NCBI RefSeq assembly: GCF_030272615.1
Contig: NC_081406.1
Span: forward strand, 215,755,497-215,819,496
Source: Cryptomeria japonica
Taxonomy: Eukaryota > Streptophyta > Pinopsida > Cupressales > Cupressaceae
DNA: 64,000 bases
Direction: 5' to 3'
This document shows positions 10,367-21,301 of the stretch, piece after piece. The translations under genes and the position numbers were made by a program. The notes beneath the pieces were generated by a model. That model did not search any database. It was not told where the DNA came from and saw nothing but the letters and a program-made list of their open reading frames with translations. The number at the start of each line of letters is the position of its first letter. The first letter of the stretch is position 1.

Positions 10367-11790
10367 TCAAAATAGTCATCAACAGAACTAAATGGGTATT
10401 CAAAAATAAACTCAATGAAGATGGTAAGGTAATTAGAAACAAAGCAAAATTAGTGTGTAAAGGATATTCACAAAAAGAGAGAATTTATTACAATGAAGCC
10501 TTTGCACTGGTAGCTATAATTGAGGCAGTCAGATTATTTCTTGTATTTGCAGCATACAAGAACTATAAAGTATATCAAATGGATGTAAAATGTGCATTTT
10601 TGAATGGTGATCTTGAAGAGGAAGTTTAGATTGAACAACCTTGTGGATTTTTATTGACAAATCATAAAGACATGGTTTGCAAATTAAGGAAAGCCTTGTA
10701 TGGATTGAAGCAAGCTCCTAGAGCTTGGTATGATAGATTGGACAAATATCTTTTGAAGCTTGGTTACACTAAAGGTAATGCTGATAGCAACTTATATTTT
10801 AAATTGACTAACGAAGACATCTTGGTTATTGAATTTTTTTTTGATGATATCATTTTTGGAGGAGAAGATGGATTGTGTAAGGACTTTGCTAATAAAATGC
10901 AGGAAGAATTTGAAATGTCTATGATTGGGGAGATAAAATTATTTTTAGGATTGCAGATTTCATAGATTGATAAAAGTATATTCATATGTCAAACAATGTA
11001 CTTGAAGGAACTACTGAATAAATTTGGTATGAAAAACTCTAAACCGGTAAGTACTCCTATGACAACAACTAATAAATTAACATTGAAGGATGATTCAGAC
11101 CCTGTTAATCCGACAAGATACAAATCTATCATTGGAGTTTTACTGTATTTAACAGAAACAAGACCTGATATAATGAATGTAGTATGTATTATTTCAAGAT
11201 TTTAGAGTAATCCTAGAGAAAATCATGAATCAACAGTGAAAAGGATTTTCCAGTATCTATGAGGCACAACAAATCTTGGTTTATGGTATCCGAAAGATGA
11301 AAATTTTGATTTATGTGCATACACCGATGCAAATTGGGCAAGAGATGTGGATGACAGAAAGAGAACCACCAGTGGGGCATTCTTTCTTGGTAGCAGTTTG
11401 ATTTCATGGTGTAGAAAGAAAGAGAGTTTTACATCATTATGAATAGCAAAATCAGAATATGTTGCAGCAACAACTAATTGCAATTAGGTATTATGGATCA
11501 AGCAAATGTTGAAGGACATAAAGGTAAAATGCAAATAACCTATAATCATTTATTGTGATAATTCAATGGCAATTGATATATCAAAGAATCTGGTATTTCA
11601 CTCTAAAACTAAACATGTTTCTATCAAATATAATTTTCTAAAAGAGAATGTTGAAGCAAAAGAAGTGAGATTGGTTTATGTGAATACTAAGGAGTAGATT
11701 GTAGATATCTTTACGAAGCCTTTGCCTAAGAAAACTTTTGAATATCTCAGAGAGCAGCTTGGGGTAATACCCTCACTGGTAGAGACTTAG
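10367..11790 (+). pseudogene. Copia RT-RNase H fragment (element 1)
   Basis: Starts within the first RT block ([16 protein letters not shown]), then [45 protein letters not shown], and the catalytic FFFDDIIFGGEDGL at about 10840-10870. It continues with the FLGLQIS block, STPM, and TRYKSIIGVLLYLT-TRPDI. RNase H follows with CAYTDANWA, AFFLGSSLISW, KSEYVAA, a YCDNSMAI box, TKHVSIKYNFLKE, and a terminal DIFTKPLP ending at TAG 11788-11790. Stops at about 10627, 10963, 11203, 11260, 11440, 11485, 11536 and 11695 make it inactive. Several replace Gln codons (CAG to TAG). Confidence 0.92.
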
Positions 11791-12089
11791 ACAATTGATG
11801 ATCAGTATCAAACCAACAAAATTAATAGAGAAACCTTTTTTCCAGCTTTGATGGACGAGAGCTACTTCTCAGGGGGAGTAGTTGGTTATTATAATTGGTT
11901 CTATAAATTAGTTGTATGTTTTTGTATTTGTACTACTTTAGCATTTGATTTCAAAAGGGGGAGAGATATCTATGGAAAAACCTTGCATTTAGGAAACATT
12001 ATCGTATGGGGAGATATTATTAATTGCGGAAGAGATATATACTCTCTGCATTTATATTTTGATTTCTAGTATTGATCTATTTTGGAGAT
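11791..12089 (+). other. Copia element 1 3' untranslated region with purine tracts
   Basis: No coding content. It contains CTCAGGGGGAGTAG at about 11867 and AAAAGGGGGAGAGATATC at about 11953-11970, plus a weaker GGGGAGATATT copy near 12010. These are polypurine-tract-like motifs repeated before the LTR. The tract directly at the LTR border is degenerate (TTTTGGAGAT), probably through a deletion relative to element 2. Confidence 0.6.
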
Positions 12090-13179
12090 TGTTGATTGTT
12101 GAGTTTTGGTTTTTGTATTTTTTTTGTCATTGATGTCAACATTTATCTTTCTAGAGATCTATGGTTATGTTGAATGGGCACATTATGTTTATCGGCAAGT
12201 TCAGTGACTTATGCACAGTCACTGGTATATTGTTCACCGACAGGTTATCTTGTTCACTGGCACTAAGGATGACTTGTTACCATCTGGAGATCGCTTGGTT
12301 ATGTCGAAGACATAGTTTGGATACTTAGTTTTGGTATTTTGGTTATTGGTCTAATCAAGTTGACATATTTGTTGTTACCAGCAAATTGGTCTAGATTATG
12401 GACTGCCATGCATTGTCTATTCTAGATTAGCATGACACATTATGAAGATGACTTATTAATTAGATATTATTATTAATGTATTGAGCCAACATGATGTGTC
12501 ACATCTTGACTTATTTTTAATTGATTTAATTGTAATATTCTCAGTAAGCCGACCTTCACATTTGGTCTTAGGTTTTGATATATACACAAGATCTCATTTG
12601 TGAGATAATGTAATACGAAGATAACAATATATGGTTTATGGAATTGTAACATGGTATGTGCAAAAATTGAAGATCATATGAGCAGACCATAGAGAAGGTT
12701 CAAGGAAATTTTGAAGGTGATTATCAGAGCTTAACCGGTAATGAATCCAGCATTGGAGATGCTACTTTGAGGAGTACATTATCATTGAATTTAACCATCC
12801 AATTGTAGTCAGTGTGAGTCCTATTTCATGATTGAGCAGTGAGCTCTAGGAGGTTGGCCTTTGTGCATGTGCAAACCCCATTTGTATACACATACTATCT
12901 ACAGTTGTATGATTTGATTGTGGGTAAGGTTTCCCACCCTGGTTTTTCCCCTTATAGGGTTTCCACATAAAAATCTATGTGTTATGTGTTGTAGATGTTG
13001 TTTCTATTTCTATTTTATGCATTGAGTTCTACTGATATTAATATTAACTGATAATCTGTCAACCGACATTAAGTTTGGTTTACTAGTATTAAGTATCAAG
13101 TTTGATTAAGTTATGTTTGGGTTAAAATTAATACATAACTGATTCACCCCCCCCTCTTAGTTTCCTCTGGGTCCTAACA
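12090..13179 (+). repeat. Copia LTR A (3' LTR of element 1)
   Basis: Begins TGTTG and ends GGTCCTAACA. It contains the family landmarks: GTCATTGATGTCAACA near the start, AAGATCTCATTTGTGAG (about 12588), a stretch TGATTGAGCAGTGAGCTC with GCATGTGCA, GGGTTTCCACAT, and a C-run CACCCCCCCCTCTTAG just before the end. It aligns by eye along its whole length with LTRs at 15684, 16276, 21302 and 58405. Confidence 0.88.
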
Positions 13180-13910
13180 CAAACAGCTCAGCAAAATGGA
13201 ATTATGGAAAGGAAGAACAAAACTATTCTGGATGCAACTACAAGCATGATATTGGAAGCAAATTTACCTCATGTGTACTGGAGAGAAGAAGTGAATACTA
13301 TGGTTTACACTTTTAACAGAGTTCACATCAAAGGTGAAATTGGTAAGAACCCTTATGAACTATGGTTTGCTAATACTCCTACTCTTAAATACTTCAAAAT
13401 ATTTGGAAGTAAATGTTATATTAGGAGAGACGAGTATATTGGTAAATTTGATCCTAGAAGTGATGAAGGAATATTTCTTGGTTATTCATCTATGAGAAAG
13501 GCATATAGATGTTTTAATAAAAGATTGTAGAAGATCATTGAGAGTGCTAATATGAAGATAGATGAACCCTTTAGAGGAAATTCAAGGTCTGTATATTTTG
13601 AATAGGCAATTGAGATGATCATAAATGAACCTATACAGAGTGCACTGGCACAAAGTATGGATCCAGTCACACCGACACCATGATCAGAGAATTCCATAGC
13701 GACTGAAGAACAACAGCAAGTGAACAAATCCAGGTATATAAGACTGAATCACTCTGAAAGTTAGATAATTGGGAATAAGTATCAAGGTGTTATGACAAGA
13801 GGAAGACTGGAAAATGAAGAGGTATGTTTAATTTCTCAAATTGAACTAGCATCTATTATTGAGGCATGTGAAGATAACATTGGATTAAAGCTATGGAAGA
13901 TGTATTAGAA
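13180..13910 (+). pseudogene. Copia integrase C-terminal half (element 2)
   Basis: The frame starts AQQNGIMERKNKTIL, the DDE Glu box of copia integrase (NG-x-x-ERKN). It continues with LPHVYWREEVNTMVY, then YELWFANTPTLKYF, the FGSKCY motif, and DPRSDEGIFLGYSS. After a TAG at about 13528 a linker follows (around IATEEQQQVNKSRYIRLNHS, then GVMTRGRLENEEVCLIS). A small deletion near 13875 changes the frame before the RT. The first two catalytic Asp residues are not present in this fragment. Confidence 0.85.
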
Positions 13911-15279
13911 CAAATTGAAAAGAACACTACATGGACATTAGTTCCCCAGCCTAAAGACAAAAATGTAATTGGAACTAAATGGGTATTTAGAAATAAACTC
14001 AATGAAGATGGTAAGGCAATAAAAAATAAAGAAAGATTAGTGTGTAAAGGATATTCACAAAAAGAGGGAATTGATTATAATGAAACCTTTGCACTGGCAG
14101 CTAGAATTGAGGCAATTAGATTATTTCTTGCATTTGCAGCACACAAGAACTATAAAGTATATCAGATGGATGTAAAATGTGCATTTCTGAATGGTGATCT
14201 TGAAGAGGAAGTTTACATTGAACAACCTAATGGATTTTCATTGACAAATAATGAAGATATGGTTTGCAAATTAAGGAAAACTTTGTATGGATTGAAGCAA
14301 GCACTTAGAGCTTGGTATGCTAGATTGGACAAATATCTTTTGAAGCTTGGTTACACTAAAGGTAATGTTGACACCAACTTATATTTCAAAGTGACTAATG
14401 ATGACATCTTGGTTATTGAAATTTTTATTGATGATATCATTTTTAGAGGAGAAGATGGATTGCGTAAAGACTTTGCTAAAAAGATGCAGGAAGAATTTGA
14501 AATGTCTATGATTGGGGAGATAAAATTCTTTTTAGGATTGAAAATTTCATAGACTGATAAAGGTATATTCATATATCAAACAAAATACTTGAAGGAACTA
14601 TTGAAGAAATTTGGTATGGAAAACTCTAAACCAGTAAGTACTCCTATGACTACAACTGATAAATTGACATTGAAGGATGATTTTGCTCCTGTTAATCAGA
14701 CAAGATATAAATCTATGATTGGAGGTTTACTATATTTGACACAAACAAGACCTAATATAATGAATGCAATATGTATTGTTTCAAGATTTCAGATTAATCC
14801 TAAAGAAAATCATATATCAAAAGTGAAAAGGATTTTCCGTTATCTACAAGGCACAACAAATCTTGGTTTATGGTATCCTAAAGATGAAAATTTTGATTTA
14901 TGTGCATACACTAGTGAGTAAGAAACATAGTTGTACATCATTATCAACAGTAGAATCATAATATGTTGCAGCAACAACTAATTGTACTCAGGTTTTATTT
15001 ATTAAGAAAATGTTGAAGGACATAAAGGTAAAATGCAAAGAACCTATAATCATTTATTGTGATAATTTAGCATCAATTGATATATCAAATAATCTGGTAT
15101 TTCACTCTAAGACTAAACATGTTTCTATCAAATATAATTTTCCAAAAGAGAATGTTGAAGCAAAAGAAGTAAGATTGGTTTATGTGAATACTAAAGAGCA
15201 CATTGCAGATATTTTTACCAAGCCTTTGCCTAAGGAAACTTTTGAATATCTCAGAGAGAAGCTTGGGGTAATACCCTAA
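13893..15279 (+). pseudogene. Copia RT-RNase H (element 2)
   Basis: An open run of 219 codons (13893-14552) starts in the linker ([16 protein letters not shown]) and holds the RT blocks: [48 protein letters not shown] and the catalytic FIDDIIF box (about 14425-14445). A TAG (Gln position) separates it from the second part (KELLKKFGMENSKPVSTPM...). RNase H has lost about 90 bases, including the DANWAGD box, between CAYT and KKHSCTSL at about 14910-14925. The C-terminal YCDNLASIDISNN to DIFTKPLPKETFEYL is open (15010-15279). Confidence 0.92.
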
Positions 15280-15683
15280 CCGATAGAGACTTAAATAGTT
15301 GAGATTGGCATGAAACCAATAGAAATTAATAGAGAAACCTTTTTCTGGCTTTGATGGAGGAGAGCTACTTCTCAGGGGGAGTAGTTGGTTATAAAAATTG
15401 GTTATTGTAATTGGTTATAAGAGTTGGTTGTATGTTTTTGGTATTTGTATTGCTTTGGCATTTGATGTCAAAGGGGGAGATATATCTATGGAAAAAAAAT
15501 GTATTTAGGAAACATTATCCTTTGGGGGAGATATTAATCAAATCAAAATGCAGAGAGTGATTTTGGTTTTGATTTTTGGTATTAATCTATTCTGGAGATT
15601 GTTGGTTTTTGGGGTTTGGCATTCTATTTTGGCTCTTAGATGTTTTTCCACATTTTGTTGCCATCAATGCCAAAGGGGGAGAT
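15280..15683 (+). other. Copia element 2 3' untranslated region and polypurine tract
   Basis: Purine-rich motifs recur: CTCAGGGGGAGTAG (about 15370), GTCAAAGGGGGAGATATATC (about 15467), TTTGGGGGAGATATT (about 15520) and the border tract CAAAGGGGGAGAT (15671-15683) right before TGTTGG. The last is the likely primer for plus-strand synthesis. The motif GCCATCAATGCCAAAGGGGGA is shared with other copia-type elements in the window. Confidence 0.75.
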
Positions 15684-16275
15684 TGTTGGTATTAGGGATG
15701 TGTTACATTAGTTTTGTCATTGATTTCAACACTTATCCTTCTGGAGATCTTTGGTTATGTTGAACCGGCACATTCTATTCACCGGCATGTTCAGTGACTT
15801 ATGCACAGTCACCAGTATATTGTTCACTGACACTGAGCATGTCTTGTTATCATCTAGAGATCACTTGGTTATGTCAAATACATGGTTTGGATACTTGGTT
15901 TTGGTGTTTTGGTTATTGGTCTAATCGGGTTGACATATTTGTTGTTACCAACAAATTGGTCTAGGTTATGGACCGGTATGCATTATCTGTTCCAGATCAG
16001 CATGGCACGTTATGGAGATGATTTATTATTGTTGTAAATGTATTGAGCCGACATGATGCATTGAATCTTGACTTATTTGCAATTGATTTTATTGTAATAT
16101 TCTTAGTAAGTTGACCTACATATTTGGTCTTAGGTTTTGGTATATATGTAAGATCTCATTTGTGAGATAATGTAATAGGAATGTAATGGTATATGATATG
16201 TGGTTTTGTAACATGGTATATGCAAAAATTGAAGATCATATGAGCAGAGCATAGAGAAGGTTCAAGGAAGGTTTG
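15684..16275 (+). repeat. Copia LTR B, left part (interrupted)
   Basis: Starts TGTTGGTATTAG after the purine tract and follows LTR A closely until GGAAGGTTTG at 16275. There the inverted terminus TGTTAGGTCC of element 3 begins. Continuation of the same LTR is found at 22373. The last five bases, GTTTG (16271-16275), are one half of the target duplication. Confidence 0.92.
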
Positions 16276-17331
16276 TGTTAGGTCCCGGGGACAACTGAGA
16301 GGGGGGGGTGAATCAGTTGTCTTATAATATTAAACTAAAAACCATTTAATCAAATTACTATTTAATATCAGTGAAACAGTCTGTGATACCGGTGAAACAA
16401 ACTAATGGATAAATGCAATACCAGTAAAGATTAATGCATGAAACCAAAAGACAAAGTCATCCACAACACATAACACCAATATTTGTTTATGGAAACCCTG
16501 TAAGGGGAAAAACCATGGTGGGAAACCTTACCCATAATCAGATGATACTATTGTAGATAGTAAGTGTATATAAATGGGGTCTACACATGCAAAATAGCTA
16601 AGTGCCTAGAGCTCACTGCTCAAACACAAATGGGAATCACACTGACTACAATTGGATGGTTAAATCCAATAAGAATGTACTGCTCAAAATAGCATCTTCA
16701 TATGTTGGACTCAGTACTGGTGTAATGCTAATATGCTTTCACAAAACCCTAGCTTTACCTTCAAATGATGTCTTCATGTATAGCTCTGCTAAATCTCGCA
16801 TATACCTTCACACACAACCTTCTTCACATTCCACATTCGATCTTACATTTATACCATAACCTAAGACCAATTATAGTAGGTCGGCTCTACAAGATATTAC
16901 AATAAAATCATTTTACAAATAATACAATATCTGATGTAATAACCAATTGAACATGTCAGCTCAATGCATTTACAATATTAATTAATTATCTTCATAGCGT
17001 GCCATGCTGATCTAGAAAAGTTAAACTTGTTGGTGTAACCCTAGATAACCCTAGACCTATTTGCCGGCAAAAGCAAATATGCAAATATGAATATGCTGAT
17101 AAACAACTTTCCAAGATACAATGTCCAAACAATGTCTTCGACATTACCAAGTATTTTCCATGCCATTCCAAGTGCCGGTGATCACTATATCCTGTCGGTG
17201 AACCATATACCGGTGACTGTGCATTAGTCACTAGCTTGCCGGTGAATGTTGCTAGATCTCCAAGGTGCCAGAGTTGATAAGTGTTTAGTAGGTGTTGACA
17301 TCAATGACAAAACCATACCAAAATACCAATA
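16276..17331 (-). repeat. Copia LTR C (3' LTR of element 3)
   Basis: Read on the minus strand it starts TATTGGTATTTTGG (expected TGTTGG, so the TG has become TA) and ends GGGACCTAACA. It aligns with LTR D (21302-22372) with few differences, the most visible being a short extra copy of TTAAGATCTTACATT in D around 21876. Confidence 0.92.
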
Positions 17332-17681
17332 ATCTCCCCCTTTGGCATTGATGGCAACACAAGATGGAAAAACCATCAAAGTGCCAAAACAGAAATGCCA
17401 AATACCAAAAAACCAACAATCTCTAAAAAGACCATTACCAAAATAAACAATCTCTCCCCCTAGGAGTAAAATGTATCTTTTTGTGTTTTTCCATAACAAT
17501 CTCTCCCCCTTTGGCATCGAATGCCAAAGTTTCAACAAAATACCATTTGTTAGTTTCATTTACAAAATACCAACCAATTTCAATATACCAACTACTCCCC
17601 CTGAGAAGTAGCTTCCTCATCAAAGCTAGATTAAGAATATATCTCTGTTAATTCTACCAGTTGATGACAGACATCAATTCT
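17332..17681 (-). other. Element 3 3' untranslated region with purine tracts
   Basis: On the minus strand the motif AAAGGGGGAGAT occurs directly at the LTR border (17332-17343), with further GGGGGAGA copies near 17453-17461 and 17502-17512, and CTCAGGGGGAGTAG near 17592-17605. The border copy is the functional position of the polypurine tract. No coding content. Confidence 0.75.
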
Positions 17682-19316
17682 CTAAGTATCTATCAGTGGG
17701 TGTATGACCCCAAGTTGTTCTCTTAGATTTTCAAAAGTCTCCTTAGGTAGAGGTTTGGTGAAAATATCTGCAATCTTCTCTTTAGTATTCACATAAACTA
17801 GTTTGACTTGTTTTGCTTCAACATTTTCTTTCAGAAAGTTTAGCTTGATAGAAACATGTTTAGTTTTAGAATGTAGTACCGTATTCTTGGATATATCAAT
17901 TGCTGCAGTGTTATCATAATAGATAGTTATAGGTTCCTTGCAATTCACCTTTATGTCCTTTAACATTTGTTTAAGCCATAATACCTGTGTACAGTTTGTT
18001 GCTGCCACAACATATTTTGATGCTGCTGTTGATAAAGATGTGCAACTCTGTTTCTTGCTTAACCAAGAAATTAATCAGCTTCCAAGGAAAAATGCTCTGC
18101 CGGTGGTGCTTTTCCTATCATCTACATCTCCTGCCCAATTTGCATCTGTATATGCACATAATTCAAAGTTTTCATCTCTAGGATACCATAATCCAAGATT
18201 TGTAGTGCCTTGTAAGTACCAGAAAATCCTTTTTACTGTTGATTCATGATTTTCCCTAAGATTACTTTGAAATATTGAAACAATACATACTGCATTCATA
18301 ATATCTGGTCTTGTTTGTGTTAAATAAATTAAACCTCCTATCATAGCTTTGTACCTGGTTGGATTAATAGGTGTTGATTCATCTCTTATTGATAATTTGT
18401 CATTTGTAGTCATAGGTGTACTTACCGGTTTAGAGTTCTCCATCCCAAATTTCTTTAGTAACTCCTTTAAGTACTCTGATTGACTCAAGAATATACCACT
18501 GTTAGTCTAAGAAATCTACAAACCTAAAAAAAATTTTACTTCTCCTACCATAGACATTTCAAATTCTTGTTGCATTTTGATAGAAAAATCTTTACATAAT
18601 CCATCTTCTCCTCCAAAGATTATATCATCAACAAAAACTTCTATAACCAAGATGTCATCATTAGTTACTTTATAGTATAAATTACTATCTGCATTACCTT
18701 TAGAAAAACCAATCTCCAAAAGATACTTATCTAATCTTGCATACCAAGCTCTTGGAGCTTGCTTCAACCCATACAAAGCTTTCTTTAACCTACAAACCAT
18801 ATATTTGTCTTCTGTTAAAGAAAATCCATTAGGTTGTTCAATGTAAACCTCTTCTTCAAGAATTCCATTAAAAAATGTACATTTAATATCCATCTAATAT
18901 ACTTTATAGTTCTTATGAGGTGCAAAAGCCAAAAATAATCTAACTACCTCAATTCTAGCTACCGGTGCAAAGGTTTCATTATAATCAATTCCTTCTTTTT
19001 GAGAATATCCCTTACACACTAGTCTTGCTTTATTTCTGATTATTTTACCATCTTCATTAAGTTTGTTTCTAAAAACCCATTTGGTTCCAATAACATTTTT
19101 ATCTTTAGGCCAGGGAACTAATGTCCAAGTGTTATTCTTCTCAATTTGCTCTAATTCTTCTTCCATAGCTTTAATCCAAAATTTGTCTTCACATGCCTCA
19201 TTAATTGATGATGGTTCAATTTGAGAAATAAGACATACCTCTTCATTTGCCAATCTTCCTCTTTTCATAACTCCTCTATATTTGTTTCTAATTATCTGAT
19301 CTTCAGAATGATTCAA
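17682..19316 (-). pseudogene. Copia RT-RNase H (element 3)
   Basis: Read right to left. The linker GVMKRGRLANEEVCLIS leads to [15 protein letters not shown] and [20 protein letters not shown] (open from 19316), then after a stop [20 protein letters not shown] (18893), ALYGLKQAPRAWYARL and the catalytic VFVDDIIFGGEDGL. After a further stop come SEYLKELLKKFGMENSKPV and GGLIYLTQTRPDIMNAV. RNase H follows, with YTDANWAGDVDDRKSTTG intact, then YYDNTAAIDISKNTV and DIFTKPLPKETFENL, ending at 17682. It is the best preserved RT-RH in the window, broken by only a few stops (at about 18894, 18510 and in RNase H). Confidence 0.94.
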
Positions 19317-19879
19317 TCGTACATACTGGGGTGTCTTTGTTTGTTGTTGTTCCTCAGTTATTGTGGAATTTTCAAATGATACCGGTGTAACTGGATCTTC
19401 ATTCTATGCCGGTGGGTTTAGTGTAGATTCATTTGACAGAATTTTTGTTGCCAGTTCAAAATCCATATACCTTGAAGTTCCTTTGAATTGTTTATCAATC
19501 TTTACATTTGTGCTTTCAACAATTTTCTGCAATCTTTTGTTAAAACATCTATATGCTTTGCTCTTAGATGAATAACCAAGAAACATTCCTTCATCACTTC
19601 TGGAATACTTTTGAAACTAGCTCTAACCTGTTTTCCAAATTGACATTCCTTACATACTGTGTTGTGAGGTATGACAATTTTGGGTAAATCTCTAACTGCC
19701 TTAGTAGTACTGATTTTTACCATGCAATCAAAATTTACATGATAGAGTCTCTTATGTCATAACCAACTTTCATCAATGTGTGCAATCAAACATGTCTTTT
19801 CACTATTATTCAAATGAAAGATATTACCTCTAGTCTGATTATCGGTTGCAATTTCTAAACCAGTTCTGTTCATAATTTT
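19317..19879 (-). pseudogene. Copia integrase with the catalytic core deleted (element 3)
   Basis: Minus-strand reading gives the GAG-pre-integrase zinc region (WHKRLCHVNFDCIV-like, altered here, then KISTTKAVRDLPKIV and VCKECQFGKQVRASFKSI). It then jumps at about 19607-19612 into the C-terminal part SDEGIFLGYSSKSKAYRCFNK in a shifted frame. The complete DDE core is missing. In the copy at 60805-61800 about 585 bases lie between the same points. The joint carries a short shared motif (CTAGAA/CCAGAA), consistent with a microhomology deletion. Confidence 0.88.
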
Positions 19880-20170
19880 TCATTTACCATTTTTGAATTG
19901 TAACTGAAATCCTTTCTCTACTAATTGACCAACACTCAAAAGATTATGCTTTAAACCTTCAACATAGTAGACATTGTCAATGTTATGCTTACCATCAAGA
20001 GATATTGAACCCTTACCTTTGATTGAACAAGCTTTGTCATCTCCAAATCTTACTAGACCTCCATTATATTCTTGAAAGTTCAAGAATTTGCTTTTGTCAC
20101 TAGTCATGTGATTTGAGCATCTTGAATCAATTATCCATTCATCCTTCACTTCAACTTTTGCTGCCAAGAC
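19880..20170 (-). pseudogene. Copia protease (element 3)
   Basis: An open run of 95 codons on the minus strand (20167-19880). DEWIIDSRCSNHMTSDKSKF is the copia aspartic protease start, followed by VRFGDDKACSIKGKGSIS, NVYYVEGLKHNLLSVGQL and FQLQFKNGK. The active-site triplet reads D-S-R instead of the canonical D-S-G. The same change occurs in the copy at 60600. Otherwise the domain has ordinary length and spacing. Confidence 0.85.
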
Positions 20171-21244
20171 CTATTCTACTAGTTGCATTGCAGGTGCCGA
20201 TTGATCTTCTGTTATAGCAACAAAAACCCATCCATTGTCTGCCGGATCTTCATCAGAATCATCAGTTACTCCTTCATCAGCACCATAACAAGATTTGTCC
20301 TTATTCTTCTTGAATCTATATCTCTGATATTTAGAATTAGGCTTGTATGTCCTTCTAGCTTCTTCTCTTAACCTAGCATGTCTATCAGGGCATCTTGAAG
20401 CCATATGACCAATCTTATTGCAGTTAAAATATTTAAAGGGTGCTTTACCTTCATACTTACTTCCAATTGGACCTTTAGGCACTTTTCTTGCAAATAGTGC
20501 TTCAAGATCTTCATTTTCTCTCCTACTTTCTTCAAGTTCTCTTGCATAAAAAGCTTTCTAATCAGATTTGTCAAATGATGATGCAGATGATGTTGATGCT
20601 TTGAAAGCTAAATCTGTCTTTATAGTAGTAACAAGACCAAATTCCTCAATCTCAAAGGTTGATAGTTTTCCAATCAATGTATCCCTAGTTACTGATGTGT
20701 TAGGAATTGTTCTAAGTTCATTTATTGCAGTAACCTTCATTTTGTATGCCGGTGGAAATCCTCTTAAAACTTTTGAAACAATTTAATCTTCACTTAAGGT
20801 TCCTCCACAACATTTAATACCCAAAACAATTTCATTTACTCTTTCCATAAAAGTAGAAATTCTTTCATCCTCTTCCATTTTTAGACTTTCATACCTGACC
20901 AGGAAGCTTTCAAGTTTTGCAATTTTGACTGTGGAATATCCTTCATTCAGTGTTTCAAAATGATCCTAAATAGCTTTAGCAGTAGACCTGTCAGATAGTC
21001 CCATGATTTTCTGATCTGATAATGCGCTCAGAAGTGCTTCTCTTGCCTTGCAATCACTTTCTTCATCTTTAGTCAGATTTGGAGGATTTGGTTGAGTTTT
21101 AGTAGGAGCAGTATATCCATTCTTTGTAAACTCCCATATATCTTTTCCAATACAGCTCAGATGTGTCTCCATTCTGATCTTCCATATCCCATAGTTAGTT
21201 CCATCAAGTTTAGGACTATCCTTCCTAAAATAGTTGCTAGACAT
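20171..21244 (-). pseudogene. gag: Copia gag (element 3), UBN2-type with zinc knuckle
   Basis: Starts at ATG 21244 (MSSNYFRKDSPKLDGTNYGI), 40 bases after the primer site, the expected place. The N-terminal gag domain (LDGTNYGIWKIRMETHL) continues to ALSDQKIMGLSDRSTAKAI, then a stop. Downstream pieces carry the AFKASTSSASSFDKSD region and a zinc knuckle at about 20430, FKYFNCNKIGHMASRCPDRH, in which the first Cys of C-x2-C-x4-H-x4-C is Tyr. Then an acidic tail (DDSDEDPADNGW). At least five stops or frame changes are present. It would form the virus-like particle. Confidence 0.88.
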
Positions 21245-21286
21245 TGGATCTCCTCAAGCTGTTAAGCTTTTGCAGAAAGAGGACTA

Positions 21287-21299
21287 GGCTCTAATACCA
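21287..21299 (-). other. Primer binding site of element 3
   Basis: On the minus strand, two bases after the LTR end CCTAACA, the sequence reads TGGTATTAGAGCC. This differs by one transition from TGGTATCAGAGCC, the site complementary to the 3' end of plant initiator tRNA-Met that primes copia minus-strand synthesis. Confidence 0.88.
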
Positions 21300-21301
21300 A
21301 T

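Larger units (their letters stand above)
10367..13179 (+). mobile_element. Copia element 1, 5'-truncated, with 3' LTR
   Basis: It contains the RT and RNase H part of a Ty1/copia pol, the 3' untranslated part with purine tracts, and a 3' LTR (12090-13179). The left part (gag, PR, INT, start of RT) is missing at 10367. The LTR ends in CCTAACA and is followed directly by integrase sequence of another copy. It is therefore best read as the right half of an element inserted into element 2, later cut on its left. Confidence 0.82.
13180..15683 (+). mobile_element. Copia element 2, internal right half
   Basis: Starts inside integrase directly at the end of LTR A and runs through RT and RNase H to the purine tract before LTR B. 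Gag, PR and the integrase core are absent here. They are predicted to lie beyond element 1 on its left side if element 1 inserted here. Its 3' LTR is LTR B, which is itself split by the minus-strand element 3. Confidence 0.82.

Noticed and set aside
16602..16859. Plus-strand 85-codon frame, repeated at 21461-21946
   Set aside because: Both lie antisense in LTRs C and D of element 3; the similarity is LTR identity, not a gene family.
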